Below, piece by piece: positions 36,172 to 46,398 of a stretch of 64,000 nucleotides of DNA (its first letter is position 1; each line of letters begins with the position of its first letter). This DNA comes from CAVUBL01 sp963837945 (lineage in GTDB: Bacteria; Acidobacteriota; Thermoanaerobaculia; Multivoradales; DATKCC01), in the NCBI GenBank assembly GCA_963837945.1, contig CAWIQD010000016.1, positions 372,001 to 436,000 of the forward strand, written 5' to 3'. The notes beneath the pieces are model-generated. The model saw nothing but the letters and a program-made list of their open reading frames with translations, was not told where the DNA came from and made no database searches. The position numbers and the translations under genes are program-made.

Positions 36172-38562
36172 TCAAGCGGCCTCCTCGGAGGCCGGCGTCT
36201 CGACCCAGGGCGCGCGATCCTCCTCGACCCCCCAGAGGCGGTCGAGGAGCGCTTCCCAGGAGGCGTCCCGGGCGGTGCGGATCGCCCGCTCGGCCATCTT
36301 CAGCCGCCGGGTCGGGTGGTCGACCAGCTCGGCGAGGGCGGCGGCCAGGGAGCCGGTCTCGGCCCGGACCACCCGTCCGCCGCCGTGGCGCTCGACGATT
36401 TCCCGCGGGCCGCCGAGATCGGTCACGACCGCCGGCAGGCCGCAGGCCATCGCCTCGAGCACGGCGCTGCCGAAGGTGTCGGTGGTGCTCGGGAAGGCGA
36501 AGAGATCGGCGCTGGCGTAGGCGGTGGCGAGCTCCTCGCCGAAGAGGAAGCCGGTGAAGCAGACGTCGGGGCGGGCGCGGCGTCGACGGAGCTCTTCGAG
36601 GTAGGGCCCGTCGCCGACCAGAGCGAGCTGGGCGGGCCGGCCGCCGGAGCGGAGGGTCTCGAAGGCGTCGAGCAGGAGGTCGAGGTTTTTCTCCCGGGAG
36701 ATCCTTCCCACGTAGAGGAGGGTCGGGCCGGAGTCGAGCCCGAAGCGCTTCCAAAAGCCGGGCCGCCGGCGGCCCGGCTGGAAGAGCTCGTCGTCGACCC
36801 CCCGGGGCATGAAGGCGATCCGCGCGGGGTCGACTCCGTGCTCGGCGAGGAGGGCGCCGTAGTGGCGGCTGGGAACGTAGAGGCGGTCGGCCTGGCCGAA
36901 AAACCAGCGCATGTAGGTCCAGGTCGAGGCTTCGAGGAACGGGTCCTGGGTCAGGTGCCGGACGTAGAGCGGGAAGTCGGTGTGGTAGATCGCGGTCAGG
37001 CGCAGGCCGAGCAGGCGGGCGATGGCCAGGGCGGCGAGGCCGAGCGGTCCGGGAGTGCTGACGATCAACTCGTCGAAGCGCCGGCGTTCGCAATGCTCGA
37101 GCATCTCGAGCACCGGCGGCACCGCCAGCTCGAGGCTCTCGTAACCGGGCAGCGGGAAGCGGGAGAGAGGCTCGAAGCGCTGGACGCGGGGCAGGGCGAT
37201 CTGCGGGAGGCGCTCCTGACGCTCGCAAGTCAGGGTCACCAGGTCGCGCCCGCGGCGCTCCGCCACGCGGCCGATCTGCTGGATCGTGCGTGCCACGCCG
37301 TTGACGTCGGCCAGGGTGTCGGTGACCCAGGCCTTGGGAGCCTGGGCCGCGGCTTCGGGCTGCGGCAGATGGTCTCCCAGTCGCCGGCGGACCGCGGCGA
37401 GGAGGCGCTCGTCCTTGTACTGCGTGCGGTAGGCGACGGCATAGGGCGCCAGGGCGAGGGCGGCCGGCAGGAGCGAGGAGACGGCGGCGACCGCATCGCC
37501 GGGCCGCCCGAGGCGGAGCTTGAGCGCCGCCTTGCGAGCGGTGCGCGCCAGCACCTCCGCGCAGGCGCGGTTCGCCCGCGCCAGGCCGGCGTGCTCGACG
37601 GAGCGTGGCATCGCCGCCACTGCAGGAGCCTCGCCGGGAGGCCGAGAAGGGGCGGTCGAGGCCGGTGACGTCTCCGGCATCCACCAGCTCCGCCATCGCG
37701 GCCCGGCGGGCCGGGCCAGGGCGTGGAGCATCCGCGCAAACGGGTCGCTGCGCGAGAGCAGGTGGGGATCGAAACGCTCGAGAAGGTAACGGTGAGAGAT
37801 GGCGATCAGGCTCTGCGCCAGGCGCAGGGCGGAGCCGGGCTCGCCGCCGGGCGCGTGGTCGCCGGCGGCGAGGTGGGCCAGGAGCTCGGCGACGGTGGCG
37901 GCCGGCGGGGTTTCGGTCCAGGTGGTGGCGAGGTAGAGGCCACCATGGTCGTCGCTGCCGCCGATGAAGCATTTGCGCCACGGCTCGGGACCGCGCGGCT
38001 CGAGGCGGTGGCGCTCGGCCAGGTCCTCCAGGATCTCGGGTGTCAGGCCGCCGAAGATCGTCGCGGCGAGCTCGTTCAAGTGGCGGTCGTGGATGCCGTT
38101 ACGAGCCTCGAACCGCTTGAAGAGCACCAGCAGCTTCTCGACGTGCTCGACGGTCAGCCGGTCGTTGACCCGGTAGAGGGGATGGGCGATCGAGTGGACG
38201 ATCTCCTCGTCGTAGAGGTAGTCGCGCAGGGCGTAGACGTCGTGGCGCAGGCGCTGGATCTCGGCGTGCTGGGCCTCGCTGACGCCGGTCACCAGGCAGT
38301 GGATCACGCAGCCGTCCTCGGGGAACGAAACGGTCACCTCGGAGGAGAGGAATACGCCGGGCAGGTGGGCGATCTCGAGCGCCCCGGCGACCGTGTCGTG
38401 GTCGCTGATCGTGACGAAGTCCATGCCGCGGGAGCGGCAGGCGCGGTAGAGCTCGAGCGGCTCGGTGAAGCTCTCGGGCGCCGCGATCCGGCGCAGGAGC
38501 CACTCGTCCGGGCGGCTGGAATGCTTGGAATGAACGTGCAGGTCGACGCGGGCCGGGGTCAT
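36172..38562 (-). CDS. PHP-domain / GT4 glycosyltransferase fusion
   Basis: The N-terminal 280 residues are a PHP phosphoesterase domain with metal ligands in DLHVHSKHSSRPDEW, ISDHDTVAG, SIAHPLYR and IGGSDDHGG. From about residue 410 a GT-B glycosyltransferase of the GT4 family follows (VTDTLADVNGVARTIQQIG, PRGVDDELFQPGRRR, LLYVGRISREKNLDLLL, then STTDTFGSAVLEAMACGLP with the donor-binding glutamate). The cysteine-poor linker is about 130 residues. A role in making a glycolipid or replacing phospholipid under phosphate limitation is conceivable from its place beside phoBR, but that is inference. Confidence 0.85.
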   Translation of the reverse strand: MTPARVDLHVHSKHSSRPDEWLLRRIAAPESFTEPLELYRACRSRGMDFVTISDHDTVAGALEIAHLPGVFLSSEVTVSFPEDGCVIHCLVTGVSEAQHAEIQRLRHDVYALRDYLYDEEIVHSIAHPLYRVNDRLTVEHVEKLLVLFKRFEARNGIHDRHLNELAATIFGGLTPEILEDLAERHRLEPRGPEPWRKCFIGGSDDHGGLYLATTWTETPPAATVAELLAHLAAGDHAPGGEPGSALRLAQSLIAISHRYLLERFDPHLLSRSDPFARMLHALARPAGPRWRSWWMPETSPASTAPSRPPGEAPAVAAMPRSVEHAGLARANRACAEVLARTARKAALKLRLGRPGDAVAAVSSLLPAALALAPYAVAYRTQYKDERLLAAVRRRLGDHLPQPEAAAQAPKAWVTDTLADVNGVARTIQQIGRVAERRGRDLVTLTCERQERLPQIALPRVQRFEPLSRFPLPGYESLELAVPPVLEMLEHCERRRFDELIVSTPGPLGLAALAIARLLGLRLTAIYHTDFPLYVRHLTQDPFLEASTWTYMRWFFGQADRLYVPSRHYGALLAEHGVDPARIAFMPRGVDDELFQPGRRRPGFWKRFGLDSGPTLLYVGRISREKNLDLLLDAFETLRSGGRPAQLALVGDGPYLEELRRRRARPDVCFTGFLFGEELATAYASADLFAFPSTTDTFGSAVLEAMACGLPAVVTDLGGPREIVERHGGGRVVRAETGSLAAALAELVDHPTRRLKMAERAIRTARDASWEALLDRLWGVEEDRAPWVETPASEEAA

Positions 38563-38768
38563 GCGCTCCTCCGAATCGGGTTTCCAGCGTCGTCCCGGTG
38601 CCCGGACGGCACCCGGGACTTGCCGGTCACTCTACGGAGCGCGAGCGCCCGGGAGGTGACGCCGGCGTGGCAGGGGGGTGACTTCCGGCTCGTCGTCGGA
38701 GGCGCGAGGAGGCCGGAGACGGGGAAGCGGGGGCGGCCGCCCGGTCGCCCCCGCTCGACGGGGGCCGG

Positions 38769-39311
38769 TCAGCTCCCCATGCCCATCGGCGGGCCGTCGC
38801 CCGGGCCCCGGTGACGGCGGCCGAAGGCCTGGCGCACCTCCTTGAGGATCGCCCAGCGGTCGGCCTGGCTCGGGGTCAAGAGCGCGGTGAAGGCGGTCTC
38901 GAAGTCCTCCCGTGCGGCCTTGACCTGGTCGCGGACGCCCTGGATCTGGATCACCAGGGCGCCGACCGCGGCGGCGTCCGGGTTGGCGCCGGCGAGCAGG
39001 TCGGCGAGCTGCTGGTGGAGCGTCTGCTCCTGCTCGCGGAGCGGCTGGACGGTGGCCCGCAGCGTGTCGAGCAGGGCCTTCGTCTGGTCGACCTGGTCGG
39101 CCGTCAAGTCGAGGAAGCGGGCGATCGGCCCGAGGGGGAAGCGGCCCGCGTCGGCGCCCGGACCTTGGGCGCCGCGGCCTCCGGCGCCGGGCGGCGGACC
39201 GGGCGGCTGTGCCAGGAGCGGCAGGGCGGAGAGCGCGAGCAGGGCGGCGATCGCCAGCGAGGCGACGGCGGACCGAGCCCGGGTGGAGGGGGTGGGTGGG
39301 GCGAGGCTCAT
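38769..39311 (-). CDS. Spy/CpxP-like periplasmic protein
   Basis: A signal peptide (AVASLAIAALLALSALPLLA, cleaved after AQ) precedes a 150-residue helical protein. It has LTADQVDQTKALLDTLRATV and ALLTPSQADRWAILKEVRQA, the LTxxQ-type motifs of the Spy/CpxP family of periplasmic chaperone-like stress proteins. The Gly/Pro-rich linker after the signal and the C-terminal RRHRGPGDGPP tail are low complexity. It stands alone and is divergent from the radical SAM gene. The 206-bp gap downstream holds nothing recognisable. Confidence 0.75.
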   Translation of the reverse strand: MSLAPPTPSTRARSAVASLAIAALLALSALPLLAQPPGPPPGAGGRGAQGPGADAGRFPLGPIARFLDLTADQVDQTKALLDTLRATVQPLREQEQTLHQQLADLLAGANPDAAAVGALVIQIQGVRDQVKAAREDFETAFTALLTPSQADRWAILKEVRQAFGRRHRGPGDGPPMGMGS

Positions 39312-39475
39312 GGGGTGGATCTCCTTTCGGTTCGTCGCACGGGGCCGACGGTTCGTGGCCCCTTCGCCACGTGGAACCCGCGACCGAGCGGTTTCCTGCG
39401 CGCCGGCCCGATTCGATCGGGCGCTGCCCGGCCTGGTACAATGATGGTTTCAGGATCGACGCTCAGGAGCCGACC

Positions 39476-41251
39476 GTGCTCAAAGTGATTTACGACGACG
39501 CGCCCGGGGGGCGGCCGTTCGCGGAGCCTCCGGTGACCTACGCCGCCGGGTTCCATCCCGAGGAGCGAGAGGACTCGGAGGCCTTCCGCTGGATGGGCCT
39601 CGAGGGACGCCTGGCCTTTCCGGAGGCGCCGCCGGGAGCGGCGCTCGAGGCCGGCGTGTTCTCGCCCTACCACGACCTCTCGCAGGTCCTTTCCGTCGAG
39701 GCCGGCGGCGAGCGCCGCGAGCTCGAGCTCGTCCACGGCTGGGCCCAGGTCTCGGTGCCGGTGCCCGCCGGCGCGACCGAGGTGCGGCTCACGGCCTCGA
39801 AGCCGCTGCCGGCGGCCCATCACCCCGACGACCCCCGCGAGCTCGCCGTGCGCCTGCGCGCACCGCGCCTCCACGGCGAGCGGGAGCGCCACGAGAGCAT
39901 CGGGCGCCAGCACGCCAACGCGGTGCTCAACCTGCGCGAGATGCTCGCGGGCCGCGCCGAGCTCGCTTCGACCCCGACCAGCCTGGGCATCGACCTCCAC
40001 GGCGTGTGCAACGTCAAGCCGCCCTGCGTCTACTGCGACTGGGACTTCAGCAAGGAGCAGGAGGGCGACGCGGTCGACGTGCCCTTCACCCGCGAGACGC
40101 TCGACGAGTGGGGCGAGTTCTTCGAGAACGCGGGTGGGCTCGTCAACTGCTCGATCGGCGAGCCGTTCATGATGAAGGACCTCGACCGGGTGCTCGACGC
40201 CTTCGGCGAGCGCGGCAAGCGGCTGGAGATGGCGACCAACGGCCAGATCCTGACCGAGCGCAACGTCGAGAAGCTCCTCGGCCGGCGGATCCACCTCTAC
40301 GTCTCGCTCGACGCCGCCACCGCCGACACCTACGCCCGGCTGCGCAACGACAAGTTCGACCGCATCCTCGCCAACCTGCGCCGGCTGATCGCGGCCAAGG
40401 GAGGGCGCGACGGGCTGCCCAAGGTCCACCTGGTGTTCATGCCGATGCGCGCCAACCTGCACGAGCTCGAGGCGTTCGTGCGCCTGGCGGCCGAACTCGG
40501 GGTGGACCGGATGGTGCTGCGGCCGCTCAACTACAACGAGGCGACCGGCCTCGACTGGGTGAGGAACGGCTACCACTTCCGTTACGCCGAGGAGCTCCTG
40601 CCCTGGGACGAGCTGGTCCGGGCGAGCGGCCGGGCGGCGGAGCTGTGCCGGCGCCACGGCGTGGAGCTGTCGGACCAGATGGACTTCGGCGGCCTGGCGA
40701 TGGAGACGGGGTTCGCCGAGGAGTACGAGCGCGGGCGCCGCGAGGCGGCGGGCGGGGCGGCACCGGAGGCGCCCCAGCCCGAGCCCGTGGCCGTGGCCGC
40801 GCCCGGGGAGGCCGCCTCGGAGCCGGAGGCCGCTCCCGCCGAGCCGCCGCCGTCCCTGGGCGAGGAGCGACTGCCGATCTGCCTCGAGCCCTGGAAGAGC
40901 CTCTACGTGCTGCGCCGGGGGATCTTGCCCTGCTGTCACGGCTCGGCGCCGCTCGCCCCGATGGACGAGTACCGCGAGACCTGGAACTCGCCGACCCTCC
41001 AGGGGATCCGCTCCGAGCTCGCGGCCGGCCGCTTCCACGAGTACTGCCTCTCCTCGGAGGCCTGCCCGATCGTGCGCAAGTGGCGCCACGCGACGCCGCC
41101 CGTCCGCTCGGACCGCGCCTTCCTGGCGCTCAAGCGCGCCTGGCACGGGCTGGACCGGGTCGGTTTCGGCGTGCCGAAGCGCCTCGCCCGGCCGCTGCGC
41201 TCGCGGCTCCTGGCCCTCGCCCGCCGTGCCTCCGAGCTGGCCGGCGAGTGA
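39476..41251 (+). CDS. Radical SAM protein with SPASM-type C-terminus
   Basis: The cluster motif is CNVKPPCVYCDWD, a Cx5Cx2C variant of the usual Cx3Cx2C. It is followed by the GGLVNCSIGEPFM strand and ATNGQILTERN. About 170 N-terminal residues are not recognised. The C-terminus has ICLEPWKSLYVLRRGILPCCHG and EYCLSSEACPIVRKW, cysteines that fit auxiliary cluster binding (SPASM/twitch). A Pro/Glu/Ala-rich linker of about 45 residues precedes it. Start GTG 39476 has AGGAG six bases before; a TACAAT at 39437 may be a -10. No peptide substrate gene is adjacent, and the reaction is unknown. Confidence 0.8.
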   Translation: MLKVIYDDAPGGRPFAEPPVTYAAGFHPEEREDSEAFRWMGLEGRLAFPEAPPGAALEAGVFSPYHDLSQVLSVEAGGERRELELVHGWAQVSVPVPAGATEVRLTASKPLPAAHHPDDPRELAVRLRAPRLHGERERHESIGRQHANAVLNLREMLAGRAELASTPTSLGIDLHGVCNVKPPCVYCDWDFSKEQEGDAVDVPFTRETLDEWGEFFENAGGLVNCSIGEPFMMKDLDRVLDAFGERGKRLEMATNGQILTERNVEKLLGRRIHLYVSLDAATADTYARLRNDKFDRILANLRRLIAAKGGRDGLPKVHLVFMPMRANLHELEAFVRLAAELGVDRMVLRPLNYNEATGLDWVRNGYHFRYAEELLPWDELVRASGRAAELCRRHGVELSDQMDFGGLAMETGFAEEYERGRREAAGGAAPEAPQPEPVAVAAPGEAASEPEAAPAEPPPSLGEERLPICLEPWKSLYVLRRGILPCCHGSAPLAPMDEYRETWNSPTLQGIRSELAAGRFHEYCLSSEACPIVRKWRHATPPVRSDRAFLALKRAWHGLDRVGFGVPKRLARPLRSRLLALARRASELAGE

Positions 41252-41344
41252 GGCACCGCCCGCCGCCTCATGGGCTGGCCGCCCTAGCCGCATGGTCTGG
41301 CCGCTCTCGCCTCATGGCCTGGCCGCTCTCCGCACCCCTGAAGC

Positions 41345-41600
41345 GGCCGAGCTCTGCCTCGGCCGGGCGATCCACGCGGCATGCACCGAGCGCTGCCTCC
41401 GGGCCGAGCTCCGTCTCGGCCGGGCGATCCATGCGGCATGCACCGAGCGCTGCCTCCGGGCCGAGCTCTGCCTCGGCCGGGCGATCCACGCGGCATGCAC
41501 CGAGCGCTGCCTCCGGGCCGAGCTCCGTCTCGGCCGGGCGATCCGTGCGGCATGCACCGAGCGCCGCCTCCGGGCCGAGCTCCGTCTCGGCCGGGCGGAC
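41345..41600. repeat. 57-bp tandem repeats with GGCCGAG/CTCGGCC palindromes
   Basis: Five units begin at 41346, 41403, 41460, 41517 and 41574, exactly 57 bp apart. Each starts with a palindrome of the form GGCCGAGCTCYGYCTCGGCC and continues with GGGCGATCC and GCATGCACCGAGCGCTGCC. The rest of the 41252-41690 gap holds no gene; it ends in a CCGCG/CGCGG hairpin before gcvT. The period of 19 codons keeps the frame open into gcvT, but the stretch is most likely non-coding. The same palindrome occurs near 51.2 kb and 53.0 kb. Confidence 0.85.
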
Positions 41601-41690
41601 GGCGAGGTCGCCGCCGCACGCCTCCCCCCCGGACCCTGTGATAGTTTTTCGACCGGCCCGCGGCCCTTCGCGGCGGGCTCTTCCACGACC

Positions 41691-42827
<1,137 letters not shown>

Positions 42828-42951
42828 GCCGGCTTGACCGCGCCCCGGCCCGCCGGGTGGGGCGACGCCTCCGATCGGCGATATGATCGGCGCGGTCGCC
42901 GACGCCCCGGCAACAGGCAGCGGCCGAATCCCAAACCGAGGAGGAGACAGC

Positions 42952-43338
42952 ATGTACCCGAGCGATTATCTCTACTCGCGCGACCACGAATGGGTCCGGG
43001 TCGAGGGCGACACCTGCGTCCTGGGGATCACCGAGTACGCCCAGGAAGAGCTGGGCGAGATCGTGTTCGTCGAGCTGCCCGAGGAGGGCCAGAGCTTCAA
43101 CGCCACGGACGAGGTGGGCACCATCGAGTCGGTCAAGGCCGTGGCGGAGGTCTACACGCCGGTCTCCGGCGACGTCGCCGAGGTCAACTCGGCGCTCGAG
43201 GAGGAGCCCGAGCTGGTCAACGACGATCCCCACGGCGACGGCTGGCTGGTCAAGCTGCGGATGAGCGCCAAGTCCCAGCTCGACGACCTGATGAACGCCG
43301 AGCAGTACGAGGAGTACCTCGCCAGTGGCGAAGAGTGA
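42952..43338 (+). CDS. gcvH: Glycine cleavage system H protein
   Basis: This is the lipoyl carrier of the glycine cleavage system. The lipoylation site is VGTIESVKAVAEVYTPVSG, with the modified lysine after ESV. The N-terminal YLYSRDHEWVRVEGD and C-terminal GDGWLVKLRMSA are typical. GAGGAGGAGA lies just before ATG 42952. The 124-bp gap after gcvT is unusually long for this operon. Its end overlaps gcvPA by 14 nt. Confidence 0.97.
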   Translation: MYPSDYLYSRDHEWVRVEGDTCVLGITEYAQEELGEIVFVELPEEGQSFNATDEVGTIESVKAVAEVYTPVSGDVAEVNSALEEEPELVNDDPHGDGWLVKLRMSAKSQLDDLMNAEQYEEYLASGEE

Positions 43339-44722
43339 TCCCGCCCACCGCTACCTCCCGACGGGCGAGCTCGACCGCCGGGAGATGCTCGAGACGATCG
43401 GCGTGGGCTCGGTCGACGATCTCTTCTCGAGCCTGGGCGACCTGCTCCTCGAGGCGCCGATCGAGCTCCCCGGCCCGTGCTCGGACGGCGAGCTGCGCGA
43501 CTACTTCCACCGCCTGGAGGGCATGAACCGGGTTCCGGGCCGGGACCTGGTGAGCTTTCTGGGCGCCGGCGCCTACCGCCACCAGACGCCCGCGGCGGTC
43601 GACCAGCTCCTGCTGCGCGGCGAGTTCCTGACCGTCTACACGCCCTACCAGCCGGAGATCAGCCAGGGCACGCTGCAGGCGATCTTCGAGTTCCAGACCT
43701 TCATCGCGCTGCTGACCGGCCTCGACGTCGCCAACGCCTCGCTCTACGAGGGCGCGAGCGCCTTCGCCGAGGCCGTGCTCATGGCCGACCGCATCCAGAA
43801 GAAGCGCCGCAAGGTGGTGATCTCGCGGGGCGTCCACCCGCAGTACCGCCAGGTGCTCGGCTCCTACGCCCGGAACCTCGACCTCGAGATCGTCGAGGTC
43901 GGCTGGGACCCGAGCGGGGCGACCGACGCGGCCGCCCTCGAGGCGGCGGTCGACGAGACGACGATCTGCGTCGCGGTCCAGAGCCCGAACTACTTCGGCG
44001 TCGTCGAGCCCTGGGGCCGCGCCAGCGAGATCGCCCACCGCGCGGGCGCCCTGTCGGTGGCGGTGGTCGCCGAGGCCCTGTCGCTGGCGCTGCTCCGGAG
44101 CCCCGGGGCGGGAGGCTGCGACATCGCGGTCGGCGAGGGACAGTCCTTCGGTCTGCCGCTCTCCTTCGGCGGCCCCTACCTCGGGTTCCTGGCGACGCGG
44201 GACGAGCACAAGCGCGCCATGCCCGGGCGCCTGGCCGGCGAGACGGTCGACACCGCCGGCGAGCGCGCCTGGGTGCTGACCCTCTCGACCCGCGAGCAGC
44301 ACATCCGGCGCGAGAAGGCGACCTCGAACATCTGCACCAACCAGGCGCTCTGCGCCCTGGCCGCCACCATGTACCTGGCGCTCTACGGCAAGGTCGGGCT
44401 CAGGCGCCTGGCCGAGATCAACCTGCAGCGCGCGGCCGCCCTCAAGCGGCGGATCGCGGCCCTGGGCGAGGGCTTCGCCCTGCCGTTCGACGGGCCGACC
44501 TTCAACGAGCTGACGGTGCGCGCGGCCGAGCCGGTGGCGTCGCTGCTCGCCGGTCTCGAGGGCGAGGGGATCCTCGCCGGCGTGCCGCTCGCGCCCGACT
44601 ACCCGGAGCTCGAGGACTCGTTCCTGGTCGCCGTGACCGAGGACAACCCGCCGGAGGACCTCGACCGCCTGGTCGCGGCGCTGGGCTCGCGGGTGGGCGA
44701 ACGCGAGCCGGCCGGCGTGTGA
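43325..44722 (+). CDS. gcvPA: Glycine dehydrogenase (decarboxylating) subunit 1
   Basis: This is the non-PLP half of a two-subunit P protein. Family features are MLETIGVGSVDDLF near the start, FLGAGAYRHQTPAAVDQLL, YTPYQPEISQGTLQAIFEFQ and EGASAFAEAVLMA, with EQHIRREKATSNICTNQALC near the end. It starts at GTG 43325 inside gcvH and lies 16 bp before gcvPB. Split P proteins are common in Firmicutes, Thermotogae, archaea and Acidobacteriota and differ from the single-chain GcvP of proteobacteria. Confidence 0.97.
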   Translation: MAKSDPAHRYLPTGELDRREMLETIGVGSVDDLFSSLGDLLLEAPIELPGPCSDGELRDYFHRLEGMNRVPGRDLVSFLGAGAYRHQTPAAVDQLLLRGEFLTVYTPYQPEISQGTLQAIFEFQTFIALLTGLDVANASLYEGASAFAEAVLMADRIQKKRRKVVISRGVHPQYRQVLGSYARNLDLEIVEVGWDPSGATDAAALEAAVDETTICVAVQSPNYFGVVEPWGRASEIAHRAGALSVAVVAEALSLALLRSPGAGGCDIAVGEGQSFGLPLSFGGPYLGFLATRDEHKRAMPGRLAGETVDTAGERAWVLTLSTREQHIRREKATSNICTNQALCALAATMYLALYGKVGLRRLAEINLQRAAALKRRIAALGEGFALPFDGPTFNELTVRAAEPVASLLAGLEGEGILAGVPLAPDYPELEDSFLVAVTEDNPPEDLDRLVAALGSRVGEREPAGV

Positions 44723-44738
44723 GCCGGGGAGGACGAGA

Positions 44739-46250
44739 ATGAGCGACGAGACGAGAGTCACCCCCGAGCCCGACCGCCGGACGCCCAAGGTCGCCTGGAG
44801 GAGCGAAGGCCTGCTCTTCGAGCGCAGCCGAGCCGGCCGCCTGGGCGTCACCCTGCCGCCGGCCGGCGTCGACGAGCCGCCGGCCGAGGAGCTCCTGCCG
44901 GCCGACCTGGTGCGCGGCGAGGTCGACGGCATGCCGGAGCTCTCCGAGGTCGACGTGGTGCGCCACTTCACGCGCATCTCGCGGAAGAACTACTCGCTCG
45001 ACCTCGGGGTCTACCCGCTCGGCAGCTGCACGATGAAGTACAACCCCCGGATCAACGAGGAGGTCGCCCGCCTGCCCGGTTTCGCCGCCAGCCATCCGCG
45101 GCAGCCGGCCTCGACGGTGCAGGGCAACCTCGCGGTCTTCTGGGCCCTCGAGCGGGCGCTGATCGCCCTGACCGGCCTGTCGCGCGTGTCGCTCCACCCG
45201 GCGGCCGGCGCCCATGGCGAGTTCGCCGGCATCCTGATGGTCCGTGCAGCCCTCGACAAGCGCGGCGAGCGCCGCAAGTACGTGCTCATCCCGGACTCGG
45301 CGCACGGCACCAACCCGGCCTCGGCGCACTTCGCGGGCTTCGAGGTCAAGGAGCAGCTCTCGAACGCCCAGGGCACGCTCGACCTCGGCGACCTCGAGCG
45401 CGCGATGACCGACGACGTCGCCGCCCTGATGCTCACCGTGCCCAACACCCTGGGCGTGTTCGAAAACCACATCCGGGAGATCGCGGAGATCGTCCACGGC
45501 AAGGGCGGCTTGCTCTACTGCGACGGCGCCAACTTCAACGCCTTCGTGGGCAAGGCCCGGCCGGGCGACATGGGGATCGACGTGCTGCACCTGAACCTCC
45601 ACAAGACCTTCACCACCCCCCACGGGGGCGGCGGGCCGGGCGCGGGGCCGGTCGGGGTTTCCGACGAGCTGGTGCCGTTCCTGCCGGTGCCGACGGTCGA
45701 GCGCGGCGAGCAGGGGTTCTACCTGGACCAGGACCGCCCGGACTCGATCGGCCGGATCCGCTCCTTCCAGGGGCAGTTCGGCATGCTGGTCCGGGCGCTG
45801 TGCTACGCCATGGCGATGGGCGGCGACGGGCTCGCCCGGGTGGCCGAGAACGCGGTGCTCAACGCCAACTACCTGCGCAAGCGCCTCGAAGGCACCTACC
45901 ACCTGCCGTACACCTCGCCGTCGCTCCACGAGGTGGTCTTCTCGGACAAGCACCAGCACGAGCTCGGCGTCTCGACCCTCGACATCGCCAAGCGGCTGAT
46001 GGACTACGGTTTCCACCCGCCGACGATCTACTTCCCGCTGATCGTCTCCGGCGCCCTGATGATCGAGCCCACCGAGACGGTCGGCAAGGAGGAGCTCGAC
46101 GCCTTCGCCGACGCCATGCTCGCCATCGCCCGCGAAGCCGAGGAGGACCCGGACCTGGTCCACGGCGCGCCCTACACGACGCCGGTCGGCCGCTGCGACG
46201 AGGCGCGGGCCGCCCGCCAGCCGATCCTCCGGTGGACGCCGGGCGAGTGA
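44739..46250 (+). CDS. gcvPB: Glycine dehydrogenase (decarboxylating) subunit 2
   Basis: This is the PLP-binding half of the P protein. The cofactor lysine is in NLHKTFTTPHGGGGPG. Other landmarks are YPLGSCTMKYNPRINEEVAR, HPAAGAHGEFAGILM, DSAHGTNPASAHFAGFEV and GLLYCDGANFNA. It forms the heterotetramer with GcvPA that decarboxylates glycine onto lipoyl-GcvH. A lipoamide dehydrogenase is not in the window. Confidence 0.97.
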   Translation: MSDETRVTPEPDRRTPKVAWRSEGLLFERSRAGRLGVTLPPAGVDEPPAEELLPADLVRGEVDGMPELSEVDVVRHFTRISRKNYSLDLGVYPLGSCTMKYNPRINEEVARLPGFAASHPRQPASTVQGNLAVFWALERALIALTGLSRVSLHPAAGAHGEFAGILMVRAALDKRGERRKYVLIPDSAHGTNPASAHFAGFEVKEQLSNAQGTLDLGDLERAMTDDVAALMLTVPNTLGVFENHIREIAEIVHGKGGLLYCDGANFNAFVGKARPGDMGIDVLHLNLHKTFTTPHGGGGPGAGPVGVSDELVPFLPVPTVERGEQGFYLDQDRPDSIGRIRSFQGQFGMLVRALCYAMAMGGDGLARVAENAVLNANYLRKRLEGTYHLPYTSPSLHEVVFSDKHQHELGVSTLDIAKRLMDYGFHPPTIYFPLIVSGALMIEPTETVGKEELDAFADAMLAIAREAEEDPDLVHGAPYTTPVGRCDEARAARQPILRWTPGE

Positions 46251-46303
46251 CGCCGGACCCCCCGACCCGAGCTCCGGGCCGGGAGGTGGCATCGGGTCGA
46301 TGT

Positions 46304-46398
46304 GGGAAGGGGATCGAGGGGATGCGGGGGGCATCGGGTCAATCGTCCCCTTCCCCCCCGTGGGGAGGGAAGGGGATCGAGGGGATGCGGGGGGCATC
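46304..46398. repeat. G-rich dispersed repeat, two copies
   Basis: Two identical 32-bp copies (46304-46335 and 46367-46398) begin GGGAAGGGGATCGAGGGGAT and end GGGGGGCATC. A third copy with two differences is at 62039-62070. The + strand carries five G-runs of three to six, so a G-quadruplex is possible. Before copy 2, CCCCTTCCC and GGGAAGGGG can pair as a hairpin. Copy 2 ends exactly where the next gene appears to start. Confidence 0.8.

Noticed and set aside
41226..41690. An N-terminal extension of GcvT made of 19-residue repeats (AELCLGRAIHAACTERCLR type)
   Set aside because: The frame is open only because the DNA repeat is 57 bp long; GcvT family similarity starts at ATG 41691, and the same palindrome occurs in clearly non-coding gaps.
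41601..41690. Possible glycine riboswitch before gcvT
   Set aside because: The 90 bp next to gcvT hold only a simple CCGCG/CGCGG hairpin, with no tandem aptamer-like structure; the rest of the gap is the tandem repeat.
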